Notes: a model not told the origin generated them from the sequence alone. Counted from the first letter of the stretch, positions 47,954 through 59,745 are shown. The stretch is DNA of 64,000 nt from Labia minor (GCA_963082975.1 OY720344.1:81766053-81830052), one strand, 5' to 3'. Program-made: numbers and translations.

Positions 47954-48308
47954 GATATTTAGTGTCGGATTAAGGAATTTTTTCGGGTCCGAGGTAAGGA
48001 CAGGATTCCAGGCCCACCACCCATAAAATAACATAAAATCTTTTATTTATTTTTATTTTTCACTAAAAAAAATTATTATTGAAGAGTACTTTTTTTGAAA
48101 TAATATAGCAGGGGCGGGCACATTTGGTGATACTTAGAACCTGAAAAATCGTGATCGCAAAATCATTTTACCCTTTTTTTAGAACCATGTTGAAAATTTT
48201 TTAAAAAAGTCGATAGCAAAAGTGAAAAAATTCACAATTTTTTTAATCGTTTTACGGGCCCGCGTAATTATGAGCCCTAGGCAGTTGCTTATTCTGCCTG
48301 GATATTTA
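47954..48308. mobile_element. Diverged hAT-type MITE with 8-bp duplication
   Basis: The 339-bp body (47962-48300) is flanked by gatattta on both sides (47954-47961 and 48301-48308). The left end starts gtgtcggattaag, and the complement of the right end starts caggcagaataag, a loosely matched inverted repeat. Both ends have 'gggtcc'/'gggccc' subterminal blocks. No coding capacity. Confidence 0.65.
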
Positions 48309-49309
48309 GAATGTATCCAAAACTAAAATGCTTTTTTTGTAAATAAGGGATATTCAATATCCCTCGAATATTTCCAAAAATCCGAAAACATTAAGAACAT
48401 AAATCTATATTTTAGAGTTTGAAAATACATCATTCTTTAAGAAAAAATTCAAAATTAAATTTTTTACAATTTAATAGAACTTATCAAATAGTTTTAAAAA
48501 TAAATTATTCAAAATAAAAATAAACAAAAACTAATGAAGATATATAAAATTGCAAATTTGCCATTTCTTGTGCGAATGATTAGTATTCATGACTCTAGTA
48601 TATTAGGGAAGGCAAATATTAGATATTAGTTAAATAATAAAACAAGAGTATCGATGGGGTGGGGGGAGTAATAGATTTTCATTCTCAGACGAATTCATTA
48701 ATTTTATATGAATATTATAAAATTTTTGCGTGATTCATACAAGTTTGCGCTTAATTAGCATTTAGATAGCTGGAGTGGTTGTCCAGCCGGGCACCAATCT
48801 TCCTTTCAGATTGGTTCTAATTCAAAAATAACAACTTTAACGGCTCGTCCCTCCGGCGATTCATTGTCATCTCGATCGAATAAGAAAATGAGAGAAAACT
48901 AATCCCATCCCACAACGATACTATCGATATAGATAGATTAATACTACCAGAAGAAGGGTGTGTTTGCTATGTGGACAAATTTTAAATTGGCTCATTTATT
49001 ATGAAAGTACATTCAGAAAAGGGGATAATGGATATCGCTTAGTCAACAAACGAAGAGAGATTTAGACCAAAATTACTTTGAATTATCATTTAAGATATAC
49101 TCTCTTGATGGTAATTATGAACTACATTTGTAACTATCTAATAACGAATCAATTATTTTTAAATTTACAGTTTATTTTCTTATGAACAAAAAAAAGTTAA
49201 CAAATTGTCTTTATAAAACGCAAATAGGGAAATGACTATGTTCTGGTAGTTGGGTAGATAATTGTAAAACAATAGCATTGAAAAATAAATTGCTCTAATT
49301 TAAATAATA
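48309..49309. other. AT-rich intergenic DNA
   Basis: No gene or recognisable repeat. Confidence 0.5.
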
Positions 49310-49690
49310 TCCGGGACGCTAAAACGTGCAGCGATGCGTATTTCCACAATCGTAGCAAGCCACTCTCCAGTCAAGTCGAAAGGACATCTCAAGAATAGTG
49401 TTCAGAAATTATATTCCGAGTTCATATTTATTCATCGTCGATTAATTTAAACCATTTGATAGGAAATTAGCCAGGAGTTTGTTAACCGCATGCAACCCGC
49501 TTAATTAAATCAGTCAAAACAGTCATTAAAGGTCCAATTGGAACAATTTTATCATTTCCGTAAAGGTCAAAATAAATGTGTTTAGAAAGAACTATCATTT
49601 AATTAATGGAATTGATAGGAATAGATTAATGGACGCAGTCAGTTGGAAAACAATTACGACATCATTTGGAAAGGCATATGACCAAGACAC
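49310..49690. promoter_or_regulatory. Candidate conserved non-coding or regulatory patch
   Basis: A 380-bp stretch of balanced composition and no internal repeats, without an ORF. It is dense in homeodomain-type taatta/attaat words and contains 'aaaggtcaaaataaa', 'catttgatagg' and 'gcatgcaac'. This resembles a developmental enhancer more than it resembles the decayed DNA around it, but only cross-species alignment could show this. Confidence 0.2.
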
Positions 49691-51815
49691 TCTGTAATGT
49701 CAAGAAAGTTATTAGAATGAATAACCTTTTAGAAAAAAATATTTCTAAGGTATTAAATATTTGTTTTTCAGGTGATAGTGATAGAGCATACAAAATACAT
49801 GGGTGCATATTTACATCTCATCTGTTTTAATTATTTATATATATATAATAGCATAATTTAGTTTTCTTAAATTTGGAGATTTTCTCAAAATACAGAATAC
49901 ATCAAATGCAAGCTAATAATCAGCTTATTATACCAAAAAAGTCATTTTTAAGGTTAACCCATAAAATGTTTAAGTGAGAACAAAACTTTCTATTAATTAA
50001 TTATTAATATTGATTTTTAAAATTATTAATTAATTTAATATGTATCGCTAGAGTTAAAAAAAATAATTCTTATTTTTAAAAACAACGGACGTTATATATT
50101 TTTCAACTTGTCTATTTCTTTGTTTAATACATTCTGCAATCTTTGTCAATGCTGGGATCAAAACGGGACTTTCCCAGTCAAAAAGGGAGATACCTGGGAA
50201 GCCTATATATAAATATAAATATTATAAATATGTAGAAACCATTTAAATTTAAAAAATAGTACTACTTATCTTTGCTTTCTGCAGAATTTGATAGAAATAT
50301 CTCTTCTAAATATCTAAATATCTGTATTAGAAAAGAAGAAAAGCAAATATTTACATGGTGTTATTTAATAAAATATTATTTGAATAATACCCTAGCCAAC
50401 TTAAAGGAGAATAAAAAATTTTGTTAATTACAAATTTAATAACTTTTCTATTAAATTTTTATTTGATTAGAAAACATGATATTTGGTGGATATAAAAATT
50501 TATTTATTTATTATATAATAGACGGAATGATTAATCTAATGGTTAACAATTATTTAAGGCAAAAATTGTAAACTAAACTAATTGAAAATTTAGGTATCTG
50601 TTATTTATTGTCTGGTTCTAATAAGAAGTCTTAAGTCGTTATTTTCAATATATACGATGCGTTCATTTCCGGTGGGTAATGGAGATTTCTTGAATCCACT
50701 CCCTGAAGGATTGGGTTCCCCCCTACAATGAAGAAAGCGTTCAAATTACAAAGTTGTAATAATCATTAGAAGGAGACGCTACCGAATATATCCGTTTGTT
50801 AAGTCGAGTCACGTGTTTGGTAACTGGATAAGAATCACATTTTCTAAAAGAAATACCCCCCTCCTCTTCTTCATTAGGCAATAATTATATCCATTTAGTG
50901 TTTGCCAATTTCTTTATCCCAAGTTTATCACTAATATAATAATAAAAATAAAATAAATACAATAAAATATATTCTTTATTAAAGAATTTGTGAATAAAAA
51001 TTTTATTCTAATCCTTAAAATAATTTAGAGAATCGCCCGACTATATTTATAAATAGAACAAATTTAGCAAAATGTTTTTAACTAAATTATTTCAAATTAA
51101 ATTTCTAAGAATAGTTATCGAATTTCGATTTCACAGGATATATATATATATAGTATATAGTATTAAAATGAATTATAAAGCATAACCTATAATTTAAAAT
51201 TTAAACGATTCAGAACATACATTATTTACTTCATTTTATTTTTATGTTTGAATAGATGATTATATATTTGAAATACTTTTTTTCTGTCATTGTCTTATCT
51301 TAATTACAGTCAATAAATTATAATAGAGATTCTGTGTTTAAGGTGAACTCTTATTTATATATATCTTTATTCATTATAAAGGTAATTTTAATAATAGGAA
51401 TTCTTGAAAATTCTTATAAAAAACATCCCTACGTGACGGCTAATTCTATGAATATTTATTTTGTATATTTATAATAAATAATAATTAATTATTAAATATG
51501 ATTATCTAGATGGTATTTTTTTAAGAGTTACAAGAAAATGCAGCAACATCTGGTAGAATACATATCTAACTTAATTACAAGATATTAGTTACAGGAATGT
51601 ATTTTTTATATCTGCTGCATTATTTCCAAAAACCTATAATAAAGGGTTAAAAAAAATACAAATATATAAAAAAATATTGTCAAAAAGAAGTCATAATTAA
51701 ATTTTAACATCTCACTATAAATTGTATGTTAAAATGTATGAATCAAAAATTTATTATCAAATAAATATTTTTATTTCTGTATGAATTTATATATAATAAT
51801 TGAGTAAAAGTAATT
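49691..51815. other. AT-rich intergenic DNA
   Basis: No gene. A patch at 50650-50840 is slightly GC-richer. A TA microsatellite lies near 51140-51155. Confidence 0.5.
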
Positions 51816-52448
51816 CTATATAGCAGGGGTCGGCAACCTGCGGCCCTTTTCGCCTTTTTGTGCGGCCCACCAAAGCATTAATATAATTTTGAAAAAATCA
51901 ACAAACAGAGCGTGAACGTGAACGTGCCGAAATGTGGCCGGTGGCAATAATGTATACTAACAGAAGTACAAATTTACAAAACTTGTTGAGGATCTAAGTA
52001 TCCCAAACACAACCGGATGAAAATGAATTATCTAACAATATTCAAGAACAAACATCGCATTGAACCTTAATGAATGAATAAAATGAAAGATATTTTATAT
52101 TCACATAATAATGTATTTTTCTAATTGAAATTGTATTTTCTTTTTTCCTGTTACAAACTGTATTATTTTTGTCTTCTAATATTCTTGTTCTTTTATTATA
52201 ATATTTATTTCATTATTATGTTATTTTATTAAATTTATAAGTAAGTAATTGGAATCGTATGTTTTTTTAAGAATTGTAAAATTTTGTCAATAAAAAGTGT
52301 TTTTTTCTATAATCTTTTAATAATATTTATACTTGTATATGATATAAAAGCACTATGTAAGTTACATTTGAATGTGCGGCCCGCATAAAAAAAATTATTT
52401 TGAAAATGGCCCGCCATCCGAAAAAGGTTGCCGACCCCTGCTATATAG
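51816..52448. mobile_element. hAT MITE with perfect target duplication (617 bp)
   Basis: The body is 51824-52440. Left end and complement of right end share caggggtcggcaacct (16 bp), each followed by GC-rich 'gcggccc'/'ggcgggcc' blocks. The flanks ctatatag (51816-51823 and 52441-52448) form a perfect 8-bp duplication fitting nnnTAnnn. The ORF crossing its right end is antisense and not a gene. This is the longest MITE here and could be a deletion product of an autonomous hAT. Confidence 0.93.
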
Positions 52449-52459
52449 CATATATTATA

Positions 52460-52688
52460 AAACCACGGTGGCCAAGCCGTGGCTCGTAAGTCAGTCATCA
52501 GTTTTTTCGAATTTATTGTAGCTTAAATTTATTGTAATTTAAAGTCATGACACAAAAAAAAGGTAACATTTTCGATTTTTTTCCAATATGGCTCTTAAAA
52601 AAAGGTAAAATTTTTTCTGATTTGGCTCTAAAACATTTTCGATTTTTCAATATGGCTCTAAGTATCATCAAGTGTGGTCACCCTTGTT
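52460..52688. mobile_element. Possible further hAT-like MITE
   Basis: The left edge 'ccacggtggccaagccgtgg' and the complement of the right edge 'caagggtgaccacacttgat' are loosely similar inverted ends. The interior repeats 'atatggctct' and 'acattttcgatttt'. Related text occurs near 33300-33388. No clean 8-bp duplication was found, so the boundaries are uncertain. Confidence 0.35.
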
Positions 52689-54181
52689 ATATAATATTTA
52701 ATTAATTTATTCCATTTCATTTAAAGTAATATTTTTATGATGTAATGGAATATTTTCAATAGATATTCAAGATTATGAATACATATATATATATATAAAA
52801 AAAAGATAAGAGCTAAAAGTTGTAATAGCTGAGTGAGATTAAATACATAGAAAGACAAACAACACCAACGCGTGAGAAACTCATTTCGAATCGTTTTTCT
52901 TCCCCTTAAAGAAAGTTAGATTACTAAATAAATTCGAAGATTTTGAACAAGGGATAAATGAAATTAATATCATCTGCAGCCGAACTAAATATCTTCCGTT
53001 TAAATGAAGTAATTCTAGGTCGGAGACAAATGGCCATTGATTTGTAAAAGCAATCAAAACACTTTTAACAAGTTGCTCGATCTTGGGTGAGCCTTCAGTT
53101 ACGCGAGCGTTTGGTGGGTGGGGTGGGGTGGGGGGGATGAAGTTGGAATGGGGTGAACGGGTTGCGATGTACCACCCAATTCCGTTTTATCAACGTAGAC
53201 ATTTCAATGCAATAACTTATTCTCCTCGAAGTTAATCCCGAACGAGCAAATGGGTGATTAAAAATTAAATTTCTCATTAGATGAGGCGAATGTATTGAAA
53301 CTCGCGGTTACCACCACCTCGATGATATATCGTTCAAATCAATTTATCTAATTAAATAACCTGACTCATTTAAGAATTTGAACTCAAATTCAATTAAGAG
53401 TGATGTATTCTGCGTGCCAAAATGCTTCGATATTGGTAACGAAATTTGTTTGTAACTGAAAAGCTATCCTTCCAGAAAACAGATAGAAAATTAATTACAA
53501 AGAAAAGCTTTTAGTCTTCTTTTACGGGAGAAATTAAAAAAGATAAGTGAAGGCTAAAAATAAAAATCTATTTTGGAAGAGAGCTAATTGAATTTTGTAA
53601 TGATTTACATCCTTAGAAAATAAATAAATTTATTATCAATAGTAATGGAATAAAATAAATCATTAAACTTTTTAAAAGATATATACTTAAATATTTTAAA
53701 AATTATTTTTTTAATATATAAAAATATTTTTCATATATATATATATTAATATTCAAATCATTTCATTTTTAATCTACAAAATCTATAGTTATATACAAAG
53801 TTCATATATAATTGGATTTAAAATATTTTTTTTTCAATATTTTACAATTTATAATTTAAATTAACATCCTCAATATTCAGCCTATAATAGAAATCATTTC
53901 AGTCTCATGTGTAATTATTCTGAAAATAGATATATTTATATCCTAAGTATGTATTTGTTTCAAATGTATTTTATACATGCTATAAAAGAAAAAATATATG
54001 AAATCTGAGTTAATTTTTCTGAAGAAAATAATATAATGAGGTATTTATTAATGTATGAATGTTAAATTTATTTATTATAATTGTTGAATCATATCATATC
54101 ATTATCATATATTTTTTTTTATTTTATCAAATTAACATATGCATATCTTCAAATAATACTGCTGAATTTTGACGAATGTAA
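52689..54181. other. AT-rich intergenic DNA with a G-rich block
   Basis: No gene. Bases 53112-53136 contain four or more G runs separated by single Ts (ggtgggtggggtggggtggg type), able in principle to form a G-quadruplex. Confidence 0.45.
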
Positions 54182-54405
54182 TTGCTAAATTTTGAGCAAA
54201 AGCAACGTCGCATTAGTATCGTTAAGGAGTTGTTGAATAATGTCAACGACGATTCAGATTTGCTCAAAAAGGTCATAACTGGTGATGAAACGTGGGTATA
54301 TGTGGTTATGACGTCGAAACCAAAGCCCCAATCATCCCGATGGAAACGGACAGAAGAGCCAAGACCGAAAAAAGCACATCAGGTTTCGCTAACGTTGTTG
54401 GAATA
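54182..54405 (+). pseudogene. Mariner transposase fragment (catalytic region)
   Basis: The frame gives LNFEQKQRRISIVKELLNN and then DLLKKVITGDETWVY, the first catalytic aspartate region of a mariner transposase. After a +1 shift near 54303 it continues with GYDVETKAPI, while the first frame resumes with the 'RWKRTEEPRPKKAHQV' equivalent. Both sides of the domain are missing and no terminal repeats are seen. It is a separate lineage member from the copies at 21521 and 55165. Confidence 0.75.
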
Positions 54406-55162
54406 ATTAAAATATTGATATATAAAAGAAGCAAAAAAAAACCTAACCGTCAAAAACTTAATAGCCAAAATGATTTTTATTGATCCAGCGAATGCTTTAA
54501 AATTTTAAGCAAATTTAAACAACATTTGAGATCCGGGTTTAGAATTGATAAAGGGAACTTTTAAATTTTATCAAACCTGTGATCCATTGATCTCTTATGA
54601 AATAGGAATATGGTTTGCACATTGTTTTGATGAAACGTTTCTTCTGCGGAATTGAAAGGATTACTAAGATTAGAAAAAAAAATTATACCCATTATAAACA
54701 GAAAATATCATTCTATCATTTTTTAAGGCTTTTAGAATTTAAGCCCATTTCAGTCAGCTAGTCTGTGTATATTTCATATCACATTCATTTTTATTTATTA
54801 AATATCAATTTTTAATTTTGAATAGTCATCTTCAAGTTCAGTAACTCATATCTTTTCCTTCTCAAATAAGAATAATTAATAATTGTATTTTGTGGAATAT
54901 ATATATGCCACTCACACAGAAGTTAAAGCGATAAACTCCAATTTTTAAAATTTTGTTAGTAATGTAATATAACGTAAGGTAATCTGTGTGCAACATATGA
55001 AGAGAATAATGAACTTGAAAATCTTAATATTACAATGCAATATACATTTTTCTGTAATCAATAAACCTGAATTTTATACAAGCTGTGAACTTTGGCTTCA
55101 TTTTCTCAATTTCTTTAAATATGGAGTAAATCGCTTTGGCTTCTGAGTGGCATATGTATATA
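54406..55162. other. AT-rich intergenic DNA
   Basis: No gene or recognised repeat. Confidence 0.5.
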
Positions 55163-56091
55163 TACGAGGTGTGTTCGAAAAGTAAGGTGACTTTGTATTT
55201 TTTAAAAAAAATATTTATTTATTTATCAATATTTATGTGGTCCCCTTCAAAGTAATCCCCCTCAAATACAATACACTTATGCCAACGATTTTTCTAATAC
55301 TCAAAGCACTTCTCATAAGCACTTTTCGGTATAGACTTGAGCTCTTCCAGCAATGCAGTCTTTATCTCCTCAATCGTTGCAAATCTCCGTCCCGTCATAG
55401 GTCTCTTTAGTTTTGGGAACAAGAAAAAGTCACATGGGGCCAAATCCGGTGAATATGGTGGTTGAGGCATAATTGTGGTGTTGTTTTTGGCCAAAAAATC
55501 TCTCACAAGCAAAGATGAGTGAGCAGGGGCATTATCGTGATGCAAAAGCCATGAATTATTTTTCCACAATTCTGGACGTTTTCTTCGTATTGATTCTTGC
55601 AAACGGCTCATAACTTCAAGATAATACTGTTTATTGACCGTACGACCATATGGTAAGAACTCCTGATGCACCACGCCATGGTAATCGAAGAAAACAGTGA
55701 GCAAAAGCGTCCAGAGCGAGGCTCGTCATTGGCATCTTCCCGGCCATCTTTGAAGAGTTTGTACCACTTGTAAACATTTTTTTATTCATAACAGTTTCAC
55801 CGTATGCCACTGTCAACATTTCAAGTGTTTCGGAGCACTTTATTTTATTTTTTACACAAAATTTGATGCAAATCCTTTGATCCATATTTTTCGATAGCAA
55901 AAAATCGCCGAGCATGCAAAACACTTATAACCTTTACGCCTCTCACAACCAAACAAAAAATGCTATACACTTGAAACTTGGTACAGATGTTCGGGAAGAG
56001 TGAACCAACATAACAAAATAAAAAAATCGATAATCGAAAGTAAGTTCCCCGTGAAATTTGAAGTCACCATACTTTTCGAACACACCTCGTA
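55163..56091 (-). mobile_element. Mariner transposon, copy 2, with TA target sites (internally deleted)
   Basis: The element is 55165-56089 with TA on both sides. The left end cgaggtgtgttcgaaaagta and the complement of the right end are identical over this stretch. At 925 bp it is shorter than the ~1.3 kb usual for mariner. The missing part is internal: the coding sequence jumps near 55710-55735, at the same junction as copy 1. It is therefore non-autonomous but has complete ends. Confidence 0.9.
55294..55924 (-). pseudogene. Mariner transposase pseudogene (DD34D, deleted)
   Basis: Two overlapping minus-strand frames hold the remains. The N-terminal part (about 55735-55885) carries MDQRICIKFCVKNKIKCSET, the first DNA-binding helices, then a damaged KMFTSGTNSSK region. 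The C-terminal part (55294-55704) carries FFDYHGVVHQ, HHDNAPAHS with the second catalytic aspartate, and YSPDLAPCDFFLF with the third, exactly 34 residues apart. The segment holding the first aspartate (GDETW-type) is deleted, so the protein cannot be catalytic. Confidence 0.88.
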
Positions 56092-56813
56092 TGTAATTAT
56101 ACCTGTAAATGTAAATGAAATTAATAGTACCATTTATTTTTCTAAATAATTGATAATATTCATGAAATATAAGATAAAATAAAAAAACGAAACAGTAAAG
56201 GTAAATTTTGCTTCTCCCATATGAAAAACCGAAAGAATTATTAATGAAGTGTATCATTTGAAATGAATTTAACCGCCCCAAGATAGTATAATTTCCTAAC
56301 ATTCTATCCATTTAAAAAAAGAGCTTCCTCCTACATTGATATGTCATTTAAACAAACGAGCTTTACTGAATAAATTTTTTCATCATCATTATCTTTAGTT
56401 ATTTTTTATGCACAAACACAAGTCTCTTTTTATTAAATATAATTATATCAAAAAGTTCATTATATCTAGGTATTTTGGTATATGAAAAACGATCTTTTAT
56501 ATAATTTAAATTGCTTTGGTGTTAAAGGGACTGGAAAACCTACCCTTTATTTAAAAATGCATATTAAATCTTTTTATGATTATTTTTTAAATGATAAGCA
56601 TATATAATGATACAATATCTATAAGCTGAAATTGACTTTTCTTTACAGTTATCAAGGGCTGGAAGTGTATAGATAGGTCATCAACAAAATTAAAATGAAA
56701 AAATACAAACACGATATTATTTAAGTATTTTTTACTTGAAAGTTTTATTTGATATTTGTTGTTAATTATGAAAAAAATAAAGAATTATAAAAAATAAGCA
56801 AAAATATGATAAA
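56092..56813. other. AT-rich intergenic DNA
   Basis: No gene. Confidence 0.5.
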
Positions 56814-57047
56814 CAGTGCCGAAGCGTGATCTATATGTTGGGGGGGGGGTCCGGCGGTCGCCCCCGGAAAACATTTTGACAAAATAAATTATTTATTTAT
56901 TCATAACGTTTAAACTATACTTATAAGTAATTTAAAGATGTTTTTTTACTTTTGGGTTCTCAGTTACAAAACAAATAACATTTAAATTTATTTTTTGCAC
57001 AATGTTAGTGGGGGGGGGGGGCACGTGCCCGGGGGGCGACGCCACTC
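56814..57047. mobile_element. Possible hAT-like MITE with G runs
   Basis: The left part 'cagtgccgaagcgtg' then a run of G and 'ccggcggtcgcccccgg' mirrors the right part with a run of G then 'gtgcccggggggcgacgccact'. The interior is AT-rich. The flanks atgataaa and gtgataac match at 6 of 8 positions. Boundaries and class are tentative. Confidence 0.4.
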
Positions 57048-57289
57048 GTGATAACGTAAAGATTTTAAGGGTATTTGAATGTCTACTATTTTATATAGTC
57101 ACAGTAACATGTTTATATAGAGTTATATTATAGAAAATGATGTGGGAATAAGCGGAGTGGGGGATGGTGATTATACTTGCATGCTTTTCGATTCTGATGA
57201 CACGTGAGAGTGTAAATTAATTGATTTCAAATGGCAAAATTGACAAAAAGTGAAAGAATGGTGGGACTATAAGAAAAATAATGGGAGTT
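57048..57289. other. AT-rich intergenic DNA
   Basis: No gene. Confidence 0.5.
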
Positions 57290-57680
57290 GTATATTTGTT
57301 TTTATTTATTATTAATTGAAGTGACACAATCGGATGACGATGGACAATGGTCCATTGCGATGTTGATGACAAGTGCCGATGAAGATCGGCCTCAAGACAA
57401 TTGACAATTAAGCTGAAAGCATCGGACATGAAAGATGGCTCCTCCGTGGATTGCAATTAATTGGCTGTCATTAATTTTTTTTTCCGGTGGATGATAATTA
57501 TTATGGTAATTAAAAAAATTATCATCAATCATTCGTACTCGTAGGGTGGAGGCGGTTTATTGGAAGTAAAGATCTGTCAAACGGATTTCATTAAATTGGC
57601 TGAGCTCCAGCGTTGCTCGTAGCAAGCGACACACTCGACACGCCAAGCTAACCGACTTGCTTGACCTTTCCAGCCCTTTT
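57290..57680. promoter_or_regulatory. Candidate conserved non-coding or regulatory patch
   Basis: A high-complexity, non-repetitive block of more balanced composition, without a convincing ORF. It contains ttgacaattaag, gcaattaattgg and tcattaaattgg homeodomain-type words and two E-box-like sites. A regulatory role is a guess based on composition only. Confidence 0.2.
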
Positions 57681-58919
57681 AATATAAAGAAAAATCTTAA
57701 TTAAAAATAACATTGTTTGCTTTTGTTGTATGTCCTAGGATGGGTGACTCATGGAAATGTAATTCAGAAGAAAAAAAAATATAGAAAAATATAATAAAAT
57801 AGTCGTCGTCCAAGGATGCTTGTTTGTAAAGAATATTAATTTATTTGTTTATGTTTTGTTTAAAAAAATGCGGGAAGAATATTTATTTAAGACATGTAAG
57901 AAATAACAAAATGCAGAAAATAAATTATTTTCTAGTAAATAATATTATAGATTCTAAATATTTTGCAATGAAATGAAATTCATCTTTAGATAAAAATAAT
58001 ATTTGAAAAATTATTTTATTTTTATTTATTAAATATTTAATAAAAATATTTATATTTATATAAGATTATTTACAATGTTTGTTTATAATCTCTCTTTTAC
58101 GCAACTCAAGTTCTTTGTTGCAGTAACTACATTCCTACAACCAACTCTATCCCAAGCCACATCCATTAAATTCTTAAATTCTTCAAAATTCTTAAGAATC
58201 TCCTTACACTATATCACTTTTCTTACAGTTGTTTTAAATATCTTTAATTTTTATGAAGTTATAAAAAAGAGGGGTAGTTACCATATTCAGATTGTTAATA
58301 TATAAATATTATTATTTTATTTATTATTATTATTATTAATTTAAAAATATTATTTTTTATAACAAATTTTTATTTATAAAAAATATTTTATATATTATAG
58401 AAAGGAATGAATCATAATAAAAATAAACAAGCCTATGAATGTTAAAATAATTGGGATTGTTCATTAGGTATATTTCCAGCTCGATGGAAAGGATTAATTA
58501 AGGTTCAATCTGCGTGAAGTCCGCACCTTTACTTAATTACTTGTGAGAATGGAAAGTGTAAAGGGTGAAATTTGCCCTTGGCGAAGGGACAGTTCGATTT
58601 TGCGTTGTTATTCCACTTCCTCTTGCCCCACTCTTAGAACAACTACGTTTCTCACTTGGAATGGAAATGAGTCCTTCCAATATTTGCCACCCTTTTTTTA
58701 TTCATCATACAAAATCTAATCAGATTCTACTAAAATGACTTGAAATGACCACGGTATAAAAATAATATTATTAATAATACATATTATTTTTTTTTAATAT
58801 TTTAATAAAATAATAATATTAAATTATTATCTTCTATTACCTTGGAAGACGGGTAGATTTATAAATAGGATTATTCTTTACAGCATTTATGGCCCAAATA
58901 AAGAGAAACCGAGGAACAT
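57681..58919. other. AT-rich intergenic DNA with a possible LINE remnant
   Basis: No gene. Bases about 58098-58165 ('gcaactcaagttct', 'cagtaactacattcctacaacc') loosely match the minus-strand LINE tail at 6350-6400 and may be a very old copy. A complex patch lies at 58470-58660. Confidence 0.4.
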
Positions 58920-58974
58920 GAGAGTCACAGACTATCTCTAAGATGCACTCACTCCAGGTTATTTTTTGAAACCA

Positions 58975-59345
58975 AGTTTTTAGCACATCGCGCCATCTGA
59001 TATTGTTTACAATCAACTAATTAAAAAAAAACGTTATAAAAACGGGCTTGTGTGTGTGTTTCTCTGTTTTTTATTAGAAGCTATATTGGGAATATTGGGA
59101 ATGTTGGGAATTATTACTAATTACTAATTATTATTAAATAAATAAAAACGTTAAAAAAGCGGGCTTGTCTGTGCATTTGGCGAGGTTCGATCCCTTGAAC
59201 TCGAAGTCGGCGGTCCATGCCTTTAACCGTGCGGCAACTGGTATATATTTGAAATCAAATTATATCTCCAATATATATGGGAGAGGGTATGTTGGTCTTG
59301 CGCTGTAACAGTGGGATCTCTGATTGAGTTAATATTGTTAGCCTG
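58975..59345. repeat. Composite repeat with a tRNA-like segment (minus strand)
   Basis: Two related blocks 'aaaacgtta.aaaa.cgggcttgt' lie near 59028 and 59145, and 'gcgccatct' occurs near both edges (58990 and 59350). On the minus strand 59171-59241 reads as a tRNA-like unit with an A-box-like 'gccgcacggttaaaggc' and a B-box-like 'ggatcgaacc', followed by text similar to the ends of the tRNA-like parts in the Helitrons. No Helitron termini are seen here. Confidence 0.4.
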
Positions 59346-59425
59346 CAGCGCCATCTCTGATTGATTTCTAAGATTAAGAAAAAAAAATTAGGGCTTCAAT
59401 AAAGTTATTACTGTGACATCCCCTT

Positions 59426-59745
59426 GATGAGACTGCATAACGAGGAATTGCATGACCTCTATGCATCTCTACACATAGGGTAATAAAAATCGAGAAGGCT
59501 GCGATGGACAAGGCACGTGGCATGAATGGGAGAGGAAAGAGTGACGAAAAATTATATTTATGAGGGGACCAATTGGGAAACGTCTAGTTGGAATACTAAG
59601 GACGTGGTGAGCGGACAATGTAAGAAGGGATGTGAGATAGATGGGAGAAAATAGGAGTTGGATGGGTGAAGCTTGGACAAATGTGGTTGCTGCGGCCAAA
59701 AACTTTCGAGTTCCCTAGAGCCACGGAGATAGATAGATAGTATAA
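59426..59745 (+). mobile_element. LINE 3'-end fragment (5'-truncated)
   Basis: It matches the fragment at 45540-45975 from 'gactgcataacgaggaatt' through 'gcggccaa..actttcgagttcc' to the tail 'agagccacggagatagatagatag'. Translated pieces include RLHNEELHDLY and a damaged 'KRLVG.LRT' stretch. Stops and shifts interrupt every frame. The antisense ORF at 59469-59699 is a shadow. Confidence 0.75.

Noticed and set aside
59469..59699. 76-residue minus-strand ORF
   Set aside because: Antisense shadow of the second LINE tail.
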